Origin: Gammaproteobacteria bacterium
GTDB lineage: Bacteria; Pseudomonadota; Gammaproteobacteria; Pseudomonadales; Pseudohongiellaceae
Assembly (NCBI GenBank): GCA_002723195.1
Contig: PBNR01000081.1
Span: 1-32,360 of the forward strand
Direction of reading: 5' to 3'
DNA length: 32,360 nucleotides
Numbering within the stretch: position 1 is the first letter of the stretch; the number at the start of each line of letters is the position of its first letter. The position numbers were made by a program, and so were the translations under genes. This document shows positions 1-8,408 of this stretch, piece after piece. The notes beneath the pieces were generated by a model. That model searched no databases and had not been told where the DNA came from. It saw only the letters and a program-made list of their open reading frames with translations.

Positions 1-29
1 AGCATTGAGAGCTATGTTGAGGAGTAGGG

Positions 30-34
30 TGTTT
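30..34. repeat. Left copy of putative 5-bp target-site duplication TGTTT
   Basis: TGTTT directly abuts TGACG; same pentamer directly follows CGTCA at 28942..28946. Confidence 0.75.
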
Positions 35-135
35 TGACGCCTTGAAATTAAGTTTGTGAACAGTTAATTAGTTTGTGAATGGAATTAGTTAGTGAACGAC
101 ATTAATTAGTTTGTGAATAAAATAAGTTTGTGTAC
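35..135. repeat. Left transposon end with five packed TnsB-like sites
   Basis: Sites 46..61 aattaagtttgtgaac, 65..80 taattagtttgtgaat, 82..97 gaattagttagtgaac, 103..118 taattagtttgtgaat, 120..135 aaataagtttgtgtac; all same orientation, 17-21 nt spacing. Confidence 0.8.
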
Positions 136-138
136 AAA

Positions 139-216
139 TGTGCAGCGTAATTAAGTCCGCGACTGAAAATAATTAAGTCTGCGACAACAATTAAGTCTGC
201 GACTGGAAGGTCAAAT
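139..216. repeat. Second class of terminus-like array (three aattaagtcYgcgac sites), direct repeat copy 1
   Basis: Sites at 149..163, 171..185, 189..203; 78 bp match 28946..29023 with 3 mismatches. Confidence 0.85.
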
Positions 217-225
217 TAGCCAGAT

Positions 226-254
226 AAAAACCCGCTATTTTAGCGGGTTTTTTA
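226..254. terminator. Rho-independent, probably bidirectional terminator
   Basis: aaaaacccgcta-tt-tagcgggtttttt hairpin with T/A tracts on both sides; lies downstream of the minus-strand hsd operon. Confidence 0.8.
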
Positions 255-307
255 TCTGTTAGAACTCATATCTAAAAAACATCTTGGCAGGCGTGTCTAA
301 AAATAAT

Positions 308-904
308 CTACGATTCTTTTTTCTCACTTTTTTTGTTTGCATGATAAATTTCTAACCAGCCAGCCACTCTGTATATGGCCATAGTTGCAGCTAGTGCTGA
401 TAATATTGCGTAGGTAAATAAAAAATAGCCAAGAAAATTCGTCGTATAGTTTAACCCTAAATAAAAATCTAACATCCAAGGTGTAAGCTCTAAAAACCAC
501 TTTTGTAACTCAATAGGGCTGCTACTAAGAGGTTTTGATTTCGATATGAGAGCAAAAAGAAGGGAAAATATCTGCAATACAATGAAGTGAATAAAAGCAG
601 CGTTAACCTTCATAAAAGGTGAGTCATCTCCTGTTTTTGTTTTACCAGATATACTGCTACGAAATTTATCATCCCCCAATGCCAACCATATAGCATACCC
701 CCCAAGAGAAAAACCAATTACGTTAGGTAAAACTGAGATTGGTATTTCCACCCAAGAGTTGTCCAACCATACACCGTATGAAAGTAGTGTTAGAAGCAAA
801 GAAATATGCATGTACGGTGATGCTAAGATTGATTTAACACCACCATAGCTTTTCCAATATCTTAGAAATAACTTCTTAATACCTACATATTCTTTTTTAA
901 TCAT
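308..904 (-). CDS. Predicted multi-pass membrane protein, last gene of hsd operon
   Basis: 198 aa with several long hydrophobic segments (HISLLLTLLSYGVWL, FIHFIVLQIFSLLFALI, FLGYFLFTYAILSALAATMAI); 2-bp gap to the upstream gene. Confidence 0.7.
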   Translation of the reverse strand: MIKKEYVGIKKLFLRYWKSYGGVKSILASPYMHISLLLTLLSYGVWLDNSWVEIPISVLPNVIGFSLGGYAIWLALGDDKFRSSISGKTKTGDDSPFMKVNAAFIHFIVLQIFSLLFALISKSKPLSSSPIELQKWFLELTPWMLDFYLGLNYTTNFLGYFLFTYAILSALAATMAIYRVAGWLEIYHANKKSEKKES

Positions 905-906
905 TA

Positions 907-1803
907 TTATCTTTGACTCCGCGCCATACGACGAATTTTACCTATGATGCCGTCTGCCATTGTTATTAAAAAGTCTCTAGCAGATATTTCACCTGATACA
1001 TATTGACCACTTTCTACGAATGGGTGTTGTTTTGTAGATCTTACTGCTCTTTTACCATTGTCGTCATATCCGGTGGAGGTTACAACGCCATTGAGTTGAG
1101 CAACGTGGCTAAGTCCTCTAGTTTCATCGTCAGCCTCAAGTGATAATCCTTTCTGAGCTTTAAGCGTGATGACTTCTTCTTCAGCATTTTGGTTGTTTAA
1201 TCTCTCTAACACCTCATCTTCAAGGTCTTCTAAACCATCAGTATTGGGCCGTCTAATAACAATCTCCAAAGTATTAACTTGAGATAAAGACAGCACTGAC
1301 TCTAATTGATCAGTACTTGGTACTAATGTAACTTCTACAGTGTTGAACTCTTCTATAATTTCTTCACTTCCAAAAAGCTTAGTGAAAAAAATTTCTAAAT
1401 ATCTGGGGCTGATTTGGCCGAATTTATCTTTACATTCAATGACTAATAAATGGTTTTTCGGATAAAAAACAAAGTAAAAATCTGTGAAGTTTGGTCTTAA
1501 AGCCTCTGGTATTACAATTTGTTTAGTCTCATCTTCTTCAGCTGCTCGTAACTCATTCAAGTTAAACCATTTGCCAGACTCAATTCGGGTAAATTTAGCG
1601 ATTTCTCCCGTGATGCCGTCTATAGCCTCATCTTTCAAAGGGCTAATTTTCTTTAAAATAGCAAACGTGTCTCCACGTAGTTTAATCTGCCTCTTAAGTT
1701 TGAAGGCTGCATTCATAAGCTTAACGTAAGTGTCAGGACTATGAGGGTGAGTTCTAATATTAAAAGCCGTATAGTTGACCGTCGTTTTTCGTGCCATAGT
1801 CAT
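907..1803 (-). CDS. DUF4747-like protein
   Basis: N-terminus KTTVNYTAFNIRTHPHSPDTYVKLMNAAFKLKRQIKLRGDTFAIL resembles DUF4747 proteins as recalled; 26 bp downstream of hsdS. Confidence 0.6.
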   Translation of the reverse strand: MTMARKTTVNYTAFNIRTHPHSPDTYVKLMNAAFKLKRQIKLRGDTFAILKKISPLKDEAIDGITGEIAKFTRIESGKWFNLNELRAAEEDETKQIVIPEALRPNFTDFYFVFYPKNHLLVIECKDKFGQISPRYLEIFFTKLFGSEEIIEEFNTVEVTLVPSTDQLESVLSLSQVNTLEIVIRRPNTDGLEDLEDEVLERLNNQNAEEEVITLKAQKGLSLEADDETRGLSHVAQLNGVVTSTGYDDNGKRAVRSTKQHPFVESGQYVSGEISARDFLITMADGIIGKIRRMARSQR

Positions 1804-1829
1804 TCCTTTTGCTATTTTTGATTTTTTGG

Positions 1830-2990
1830 TTAACTTTCTTGTATTGTAATTTGACCATTCATTAACATTGGTAGTAGCCAGTCTCGAAGCTTTATCAGCT
1901 CTCTATTCTCAAGGCTTCGCTCAAATATCATGTTGTTGTAATTAGTAACAATATCATCATACTTTCTTAATAAAGCCGATGACGGATAGGCAAGAGTGAG
2001 TGAATGCAAATCGTTTTTGGTGATCGAGCCGAAGGTTGTACCTTCAGAGTTTCGACGGTCAAATATCTGTTTAAAATACTTCATTACGTAAAACAAGAAA
2101 CCGTCAGATCCAGATTTGCTATTTAGTGCGGCTAGCCCCCGACCAATACAGCAATCTGAATTAGCAATATTCATATCACCTACTGGTGCCCGCACACTCA
2201 ATAGTATGTCTCTTTTTTTGGCCATGCGGTTAGGCTCAGTAGTGTATTTTCGTGTGGTAGGAAATAACCAGCCAAAATCTGTTGAGCCTTGGTAAAAAAC
2301 AGTCCCTAATCCTTCCTCATTCAAGGAACTCCCGCTTGGAGACTGCCCCATCGTAATGTTCGCTATTTGAGATAGTTTTTTATTAGTCCAGCCTTCCGGT
2401 ATTTCACGCTTAAGCTCTTCGTTGAAAACCATCTTGCCGCCGGAGGATTTGTAGGGCTTGCCGTTGGCGTCGGGGAAGTCGAACTGAACGAACCAGTAGT
2501 CGTAAATCAGCTTTGCCATGGCTTCTAGCTCGGCATTGATTTTGTTGTTGAGGTCTATTTTTTCTTCTATTGCCCATAATAGGTTTCTGACGGCAATCTG
2601 CGACTGCTTATCTTCAATAGCAGGAACAGCCATCTCGTGCAATTCATTACGATTGACTCCGGGAACAGCGCTCTTGTCAGAAGTTCGAATTCGGCCAATG
2701 CAGCTTAGAAGGTAGTAAATGTACTTGGGGTCGTTACCTTTGAAGTCCTTGACATACAAAGCGGTGTTATGAGGCCAGTATTTACCGTCAACGAAGTACA
2801 TTTTCCCCAAAGTGCCATATCGGCCAGTGATCACGCCTTCGCCTTCAACTTTGAAATCGTTATGATATCCAGAAATACCAGAAGAGCTAATTACAGGAAA
2901 CTCTCCATCAATACGATCCTTTTCAGGCAGGTCGTATCCTCTTTTTAATGTGATTAGATCGCCAAGGCGCTTGGGGTTAACGTCGCTCAT
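1830..2990 (-). CDS. hsdS: Type I restriction enzyme specificity subunit HsdS
   Basis: Two TRDs with central AVRNLLWAIEEKIDLNNKINAELEAMAKLIYDYWFVQFDFP and C-terminal IKLRDWLLPMLMNGQ repeats; likely start MSDVNPKRLG at 2990 (ORF open to 3017). Confidence 0.93.
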   Translation of the reverse strand: MSDVNPKRLGDLITLKRGYDLPEKDRIDGEFPVISSSGISGYHNDFKVEGEGVITGRYGTLGKMYFVDGKYWPHNTALYVKDFKGNDPKYIYYLLSCIGRIRTSDKSAVPGVNRNELHEMAVPAIEDKQSQIAVRNLLWAIEEKIDLNNKINAELEAMAKLIYDYWFVQFDFPDANGKPYKSSGGKMVFNEELKREIPEGWTNKKLSQIANITMGQSPSGSSLNEEGLGTVFYQGSTDFGWLFPTTRKYTTEPNRMAKKRDILLSVRAPVGDMNIANSDCCIGRGLAALNSKSGSDGFLFYVMKYFKQIFDRRNSEGTTFGSITKNDLHSLTLAYPSSALLRKYDDIVTNYNNMIFERSLENRELIKLRDWLLPMLMNGQITIQES

Positions 2991-4605
2991 ATTTGAGTCC
3001 TGCCAACTGCTTTTCAATACTTATTTCTAATGCACGGGATTTCCCAAAAAGCTCAGTTAAGTTCGATTCGATGTTTCCAAGTCTCGAATTGAATTCTTCT
3101 TCTGTTATATCTACATACTCAATCTTCACTTCAAAATACTGGCCCGCGCTGAGCGAGTAATTTTTGGCAGCAATGTTGTCATAGCTAACGACTACGCTGA
3201 AATTATCCACCACTTCTTTATTGTTAAAAGTATTGATGATTTGGTCTTCTTCGGCATGCGTCAACACAGTCTTTTGATTTTTGCCGTCTTTAATAGTCTC
3301 GCCAAGGTTGGATGCGTCTATTAGTACAACGTCACCTTGGTTTGCCTTGTCGATAAACAGAATAGAGACGTTAGTGCCTGTGTTAGCAAAAATATTGGAC
3401 GGCATGCTCACGACGCCAGCCAGCATTTTTTCATCTATAAGCCTCTGTCGTATCTTCTTATCAATGCCGCTCTGCGCTGTGATGAAGCCTGTAGGCACGA
3501 CGATGGCGGCCTTACCGTTATCTTTGAGTGAATGCATGATGTGCTGAATGAACATCAAATAGATTGCCATCGACTCTTTCTTTTTGGCTGGGACTTTCGG
3601 AATGCCTGCAAAGAAGCGCTCTTGGTTCTCTTTGGTATCAAGATCTGCGCTGAAGTCAGAGAAATCTAACTTGAAAGGTGGATTGGAGACGATGTAATCG
3701 AACGTCTCTAGCTCGCCATTGGCTTGCTTGTGATACGGGTCAAGTATTGTGTTGCCTTTGATGATGTTATGGATCGAGTGAACAAGGTCATTCAACACAA
3801 GATTCAGGCGCAATAAGCTTGATGATTTTTGAGAAATGTCCTGAGAGTAAATAGTGCATTTATCTTCACCAATTTGGTGAGCTAGGTTCATTAACAGAGT
3901 CCCTGAACCTGCCGACGGGTCGTAGCAGGTGACGTTATTCACTTCACCGTTAACCAAGCAACGCGCCATGATTTTCGACACGGCATGCGGGGTAAAGTAT
4001 TCCGCGTATTTACCACCACTGTTGGTGTTGTAGTCTTTAATCAAGTACTCAAAGATAGTGGCGTAGAAATCGAATTTCTCGTCGAATATATTTTCAAAGC
4101 TGAAATCTACTAGCTTGTTTACGATTGCTTTGCAGAACTGGTCACGATTGTCTGTAACGTATTTACTTAAGTTTTCGAAAAGAACAATCTTCTCGCCGCC
4201 TTCAGTTAATACCGAGAATATATCGCTGTTGTCTTTTGCAATATATGTCAGCGTGGTATCGAAAATCTCAGCAAAGTTAGGCTTATCCTGCTTATTGAAG
4301 AGGGATGATATAAAGTGATCTGGCCGTATCTTTGCGACGCTTGGCTTTAATCGCATATTGAGCTTTGCGACTTCTTTCTCTGAGAAAGTCGCAAAAACTT
4401 CTTCCCAGTTGTCAGCCTCAGTAAGGCGCTTATCCATCTTCTTAAGCTCAAAAACGTATTTGTCGTTCAGGAACTTGTATAGGAAAACCTGCGTGATGAC
4501 CTTAAACTCGTTTCCGTCATTACCCAGACCGAAATTAGCACATACTTTTTTGATGTTATCTATGAGCGCTTTAGTTTGCTGCTCAAACTGCTGTGTCTTT
4601 GTCAT
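2977..4605 (-). CDS. hsdM: Type I restriction enzyme methyltransferase subunit HsdM
   Basis: N6-adenine MTase motifs DPSAGSGTLL and SNPPF; GKYAEYFTP motif. Confidence 0.95.
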   Translation of the reverse strand: MTKTQQFEQQTKALIDNIKKVCANFGLGNDGNEFKVITQVFLYKFLNDKYVFELKKMDKRLTEADNWEEVFATFSEKEVAKLNMRLKPSVAKIRPDHFISSLFNKQDKPNFAEIFDTTLTYIAKDNSDIFSVLTEGGEKIVLFENLSKYVTDNRDQFCKAIVNKLVDFSFENIFDEKFDFYATIFEYLIKDYNTNSGGKYAEYFTPHAVSKIMARCLVNGEVNNVTCYDPSAGSGTLLMNLAHQIGEDKCTIYSQDISQKSSSLLRLNLVLNDLVHSIHNIIKGNTILDPYHKQANGELETFDYIVSNPPFKLDFSDFSADLDTKENQERFFAGIPKVPAKKKESMAIYLMFIQHIMHSLKDNGKAAIVVPTGFITAQSGIDKKIRQRLIDEKMLAGVVSMPSNIFANTGTNVSILFIDKANQGDVVLIDASNLGETIKDGKNQKTVLTHAEEDQIINTFNNKEVVDNFSVVVSYDNIAAKNYSLSAGQYFEVKIEYVDITEEEFNSRLGNIESNLTELFGKSRALEISIEKQLAGLKYERR

Positions 4606-4636
4606 AGTACTTCTTAATATTTTATAGGTTTAGCGC

Positions 4637-7600
4637 TTATTGATATCCCGATAAACCGTGATATTCGTTCATGTATTCTCTGACGATGAGCTGGTTAATC
4701 ATATCGACTGAATCAATCTCAAGGTCAATGCCTTGCTTGTCTTCAAACTCGTCAAAGATAATGGGTGGGATCATCTGCTTGATGAAATTTTCATTATCTA
4801 GCATTCTTGCGTTTTGCTGTATTTGCATGTCCACCGCTGTTTTAAGGCCTTTTAGCGCCTCGAATAACTTGCTTTCACTGTCGGTAAGAGGATCTTTCTC
4901 CATCAGTCGTTTATGCAAGCGTGCATACTTTTCATCGTTATCATATTTGGCTTTTAACAACTGATTTCTGCGTTCCAGCTCTTTGGCTCTATTGTAAATG
5001 GCATTTAGCGCTGCGATATTGCTTTCCATTTGCTCTTTGGACACTTCATTGAGGTTCTTCTTCTTAAACAAGCGTTCAAGCTCTTTTTTAAGTGAGACAA
5101 ACTCAGGATCACTCGGATCGAAGTTTCCACCGAGTTGCTCTCGTGTTTTTTGAAGCGTATTTTTTAACGCATCAGCAAGGACAAGCTCTTCTTCTTTCAC
5201 CTTGGTGAACGCGAACACAACATCCTCAAGTGCGACATTCAGCAAGTTGGTTGTATCTACGCTGTGCTCTAATGCTTCTTTTGTATTGATTAACGCCAGC
5301 CGATTATTGGCTTCTCTTGAGAGCACCGTCAGCTTCTGAAAATCCAGTTTTTTGAGCATTTCATAGTCGCCAGATAAGCGGATAAGATTATACAGGCTTT
5401 TGGCATTGTTTAACGCCTGTGTGACTTTGAGTATTTCGCCGCGAGAGTCTATCTGACTGATTTGCTCTGAAAAGTTTTCTGCATTTTGCGTGTCGAAATG
5501 AAACAGTACATCCTTGATGTTGGCGATTTCTTGTTCAATTTCTTCCTTGGTTTTAAACAGATTGCTGTAATGTTCAATCTCATCACCAAGTTCAGATTGC
5601 AGCTCTTTGAAGTAATCTTTGTTGGTTTTCTCAAATTCACTCTCGATATCAGCAAAATCGACCACATAGCCATAGCTAAAATTCTTATACGTTCGGTTTA
5701 CACGGGTGAGGGTTTGTAGCAGGTTATGCGAGCGAATGACTCGACCCAAATACAGTTTTTTAAGGCGTGGTGAGTCGAACCCAGTCAGCAGCATGTTATA
5801 AACGAAAAGGAAGTCGATTTTACCTTCTTTAAACTCTTCAACGAGATCTTTTCGTTCTTGTTTCGTGCCAACATCGTGCAGTATGAGCGCAGCATTGGTG
5901 ACACCACTGCTGAGTTTCTTAAAGGCGTGATAGCTTTTCGGTTGCTCGCCAATTCCGCCTGTTTGATCTGCTAAAGGCAGGGCTTTGGCATACTTGTGCT
6001 GAAAAATCTCATACATCATCTTAGCTTGCTCAGATGAGTCGCACACCACCATGCCACCGATTGAGTTGTCGTTCGTTGAAATACGCGCTTGCTCGAAGTC
6101 CTTGACGATGTAATCGAGCATCGGCTCAACAAACTTCTCATGGGCATACACCACTTTTTTATCAGCGTTGCCTTTGAGGATCTCGATTTCTTCTAACGTT
6201 TTCTGCAAATTCAGTTTATAGCTAGTTTCAATGTCCTCTCGAATAAGACGCAGGGTATAGCCGTCTTTAATTGACGCGTTGTAGTAGTATTTATGGATGT
6301 AGCCACCAAACAGGGACTTGGAGTCATACTCATCACCTAACAGTGGTGTTCCGGTAAGACCAATCTTGATTGCATTAGTATCTGCTTGTTCCAGATTCGC
6401 TAGGAAACTGCCTCGCGGATTATAACTGCGATGCACTTCGTCTAAGAAGAAAACCCGCTGTACGTTGACGTTGTAGTCCACGTTCTGAATGACCGCAGGG
6501 TCGTCTTGAAACTTTTGTATATTGACGACGGTGATCTCTCGCTGGCCTGAGGCGTTATGCACTGCGGCGGTTTGCTTAATATCGTTGGCAAAGGCTTCAC
6601 GCGAATCGATGTTATGAACTTTAAGGCCTCTGGCTTTGAACTCTCTGCCAGCTTGAATCAATAGATCTATTCTATCGACGACGAAATAAAATTTAGCGAT
6701 GACGCCTTTATTTTGAAAATAGCCAGCAAGGTATTTCACGTTGTAATAGGTGAGGGCTGTCTTACCACTGCCTTGTGTATGCCAGATGATCCCTTTTTTA
6801 ACGCCTTCATTTAACTTATTTTCTATTGCTTTTGTTGCAAATATCTGCGGATAACGCATGACATGCTTCTGTAAGCCTTTTCGTTCTTTTACATAGGCAA
6901 GTGCATATTGCAGAACAAAAGACAGTCTTGAGCGCTGCAAGAGGGACGTACAAATACGATTGGTCGGAGTCAGCGGTGACTTATTCTTTGCAAACTCGGG
7001 GGACTGTTTAATGCTGAGTAAATTGTTGTCTTTTAACACAGTCAGTTCGTCAGCTTCACTTACACCCGATAACAGCTTGCCTAGGTCAAACTCTTCTTCT
7101 TCTCGGAAGTAGTTGAAACCGGGCTTTTGATAAGATGCCGTGGCATAAAAAGCGCCCTCAATAGGACGTGGAGAACTATCGTCGTATTCCATATTATTCG
7201 AGAAAATCATCAACTGGGTGATGTTAACGAAGTTTCTGAACTTTGCGTTTTCAAAGCGTGTTTGAATACGTTTGTGCTCGGCAAGCACGCCATCTTTATT
7301 ATTAGGGCGTTTTACTTCGACAAATACCAGTGGCATGCCGTTGATAAGTAGGGTGATGTCAGGGCGAAATTCTTCATCGTCTTTTTTGTAAGTGAGTTCG
7401 GTTACAACGTGGAAACTGTTGTTATTGAAATCCTCAAAGTCAATGAGGCGAACACCAGAAGTGGCGGTTAGCTTTTCGTAGAAGGCTTTACCTAAGTCCG
7501 CATTTTCTAAGCTCAGCGTAACCTCATCGAGGCACAATTTTGCCTCAGCATCCGTAAGAGCTGGGTTTATGCGCTTGATACTCTCGTCGAATATCGTGGT

Positions 7601-7732
7601 AAAGATGTTTGTAGCGTCGTCCCATGTAACAGTTGGGTCTTTCAGCGAGATGTACTTATAGCCAAGCTGCATGAGATGCAAGATAGTGGGGATCTTGACG
7701 CGAGAATCTTCATTGAACTTCATATTCCACAA
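4637..7732 (-). CDS. hsdR: Type I restriction enzyme endonuclease/translocase subunit HsdR
   Basis: Walker A IIWHTQGSGKTAL, DEVHRS box, SF2 TGTP motif, N-terminal nuclease region FRPDITLLINGMPLVFVEVKRP. Start may be Met4 (MKFNEDS). Confidence 0.95.
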   Translation of the reverse strand: MWNMKFNEDSRVKIPTILHLMQLGYKYISLKDPTVTWDDATNIFTTIFDESIKRINPALTDAEAKLCLDEVTLSLENADLGKAFYEKLTATSGVRLIDFEDFNNNSFHVVTELTYKKDDEEFRPDITLLINGMPLVFVEVKRPNNKDGVLAEHKRIQTRFENAKFRNFVNITQLMIFSNNMEYDDSSPRPIEGAFYATASYQKPGFNYFREEEEFDLGKLLSGVSEADELTVLKDNNLLSIKQSPEFAKNKSPLTPTNRICTSLLQRSRLSFVLQYALAYVKERKGLQKHVMRYPQIFATKAIENKLNEGVKKGIIWHTQGSGKTALTYYNVKYLAGYFQNKGVIAKFYFVVDRIDLLIQAGREFKARGLKVHNIDSREAFANDIKQTAAVHNASGQREITVVNIQKFQDDPAVIQNVDYNVNVQRVFFLDEVHRSYNPRGSFLANLEQADTNAIKIGLTGTPLLGDEYDSKSLFGGYIHKYYYNASIKDGYTLRLIREDIETSYKLNLQKTLEEIEILKGNADKKVVYAHEKFVEPMLDYIVKDFEQARISTNDNSIGGMVVCDSSEQAKMMYEIFQHKYAKALPLADQTGGIGEQPKSYHAFKKLSSGVTNAALILHDVGTKQERKDLVEEFKEGKIDFLFVYNMLLTGFDSPRLKKLYLGRVIRSHNLLQTLTRVNRTYKNFSYGYVVDFADIESEFEKTNKDYFKELQSELGDEIEHYSNLFKTKEEIEQEIANIKDVLFHFDTQNAENFSEQISQIDSRGEILKVTQALNNAKSLYNLIRLSGDYEMLKKLDFQKLTVLSREANNRLALINTKEALEHSVDTTNLLNVALEDVVFAFTKVKEEELVLADALKNTLQKTREQLGGNFDPSDPEFVSLKKELERLFKKKNLNEVSKEQMESNIAALNAIYNRAKELERRNQLLKAKYDNDEKYARLHKRLMEKDPLTDSESKLFEALKGLKTAVDMQIQQNARMLDNENFIKQMIPPIIFDEFEDKQGIDLEIDSVDMINQLIVREYMNEYHGLSGYQ

Positions 7733-7898
7733 TATCCTTATTCACTCGAACATTACAACGAACACATCAAGCATACTGTATTTATTAGAATTTTTCGCTG
7801 TTTAAAATTATGAAAAATTGAATGCAAAACTGACGCGCGAAAAAAATATGCTTAAATAGGAGGTCACTTGATAACTAGCATGTTAAGGAAAACGTTTT

Positions 7899-8243
7899 TT
7901 GAAAACAAAATTTAATGATATTTCAGAGCTTTTTGATCATTTATTTGCTGGAGACTTACTTTTCGAAAATGAAGAATACACACGGACGTTTGTGAACTCC
8001 TTTAATGACGGTCACCTTAGTTGAGAGAGCTTTTACACCGACCTAAAAGGTTTTGGTGGAGCTGATAATTTAGATGAATGGTTCTATGAGGTCTGGGCGG
8101 ATAGTTATAACAGGTATTCGGTTCTAACATCAGAGTTTGACGTTCCAAGCGTAGCCTGTGAAGTAATACAATCAAGTAATTTACATGGACCCTACACTTC
8201 TGAAGATGCACAACAATACTTAGGGTTAACTCTTGCTTATTAG
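7899..8243 (+). pseudogene. Small acidic hypothetical protein interrupted by an in-frame TGA
   Basis: Frame from TTG 7899: KTKFNDISELFDHLFAGDLLFENEEYTRTFVNSFNDGHLS*ESFYTDLKGFGGADNLDEWFYEVWADSYNRYSVLTSEFDVPSVACEVIQSSNLHGPYTSEDAQQYLGLTLAY*; TGA at 8022..8024. Confidence 0.45.
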
Positions 8244-8408
8244 TTGCAGAAAACCAGACAAGCATTAAAGAGTAATCTTTAATCATGTTCTGTTAATATC
8301 AGATTTGCCCCATTGATGGTGACAGATGCCTTTAGTGACAGGTATTTTTGTAAAGGTAAAAGCTTCTGATGGCTAAAATGGGCTTGCATTTAAATTCAAG
8401 GAATAGAT

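Noticed and set aside
131-136. Palindromic TGTACA as the outer transposon terminus, which would put the element to the left of 136
   Set aside because: That reading would require the matching end at 28804 to point right, away from the tns operon, and gives no target duplication. TGACG/CGTCA with TGTTT on both sides fits better.
46-203. Short regularly spaced repeats resembling a CRISPR array
   Set aside because: The units are about 16 nt with only 1-7 nt between most copies, they recur inverted at the other transposon end, and no cas genes are present; they fit TnsB-type binding sites.
3281-7351. ORFs antisense to hsdM and hsdR (e.g. 3281..3547, 4671..4964, 5486..5719, 7127..7351)
   Set aside because: They lie opposite well-supported genes and have the look of shadow ORFs.
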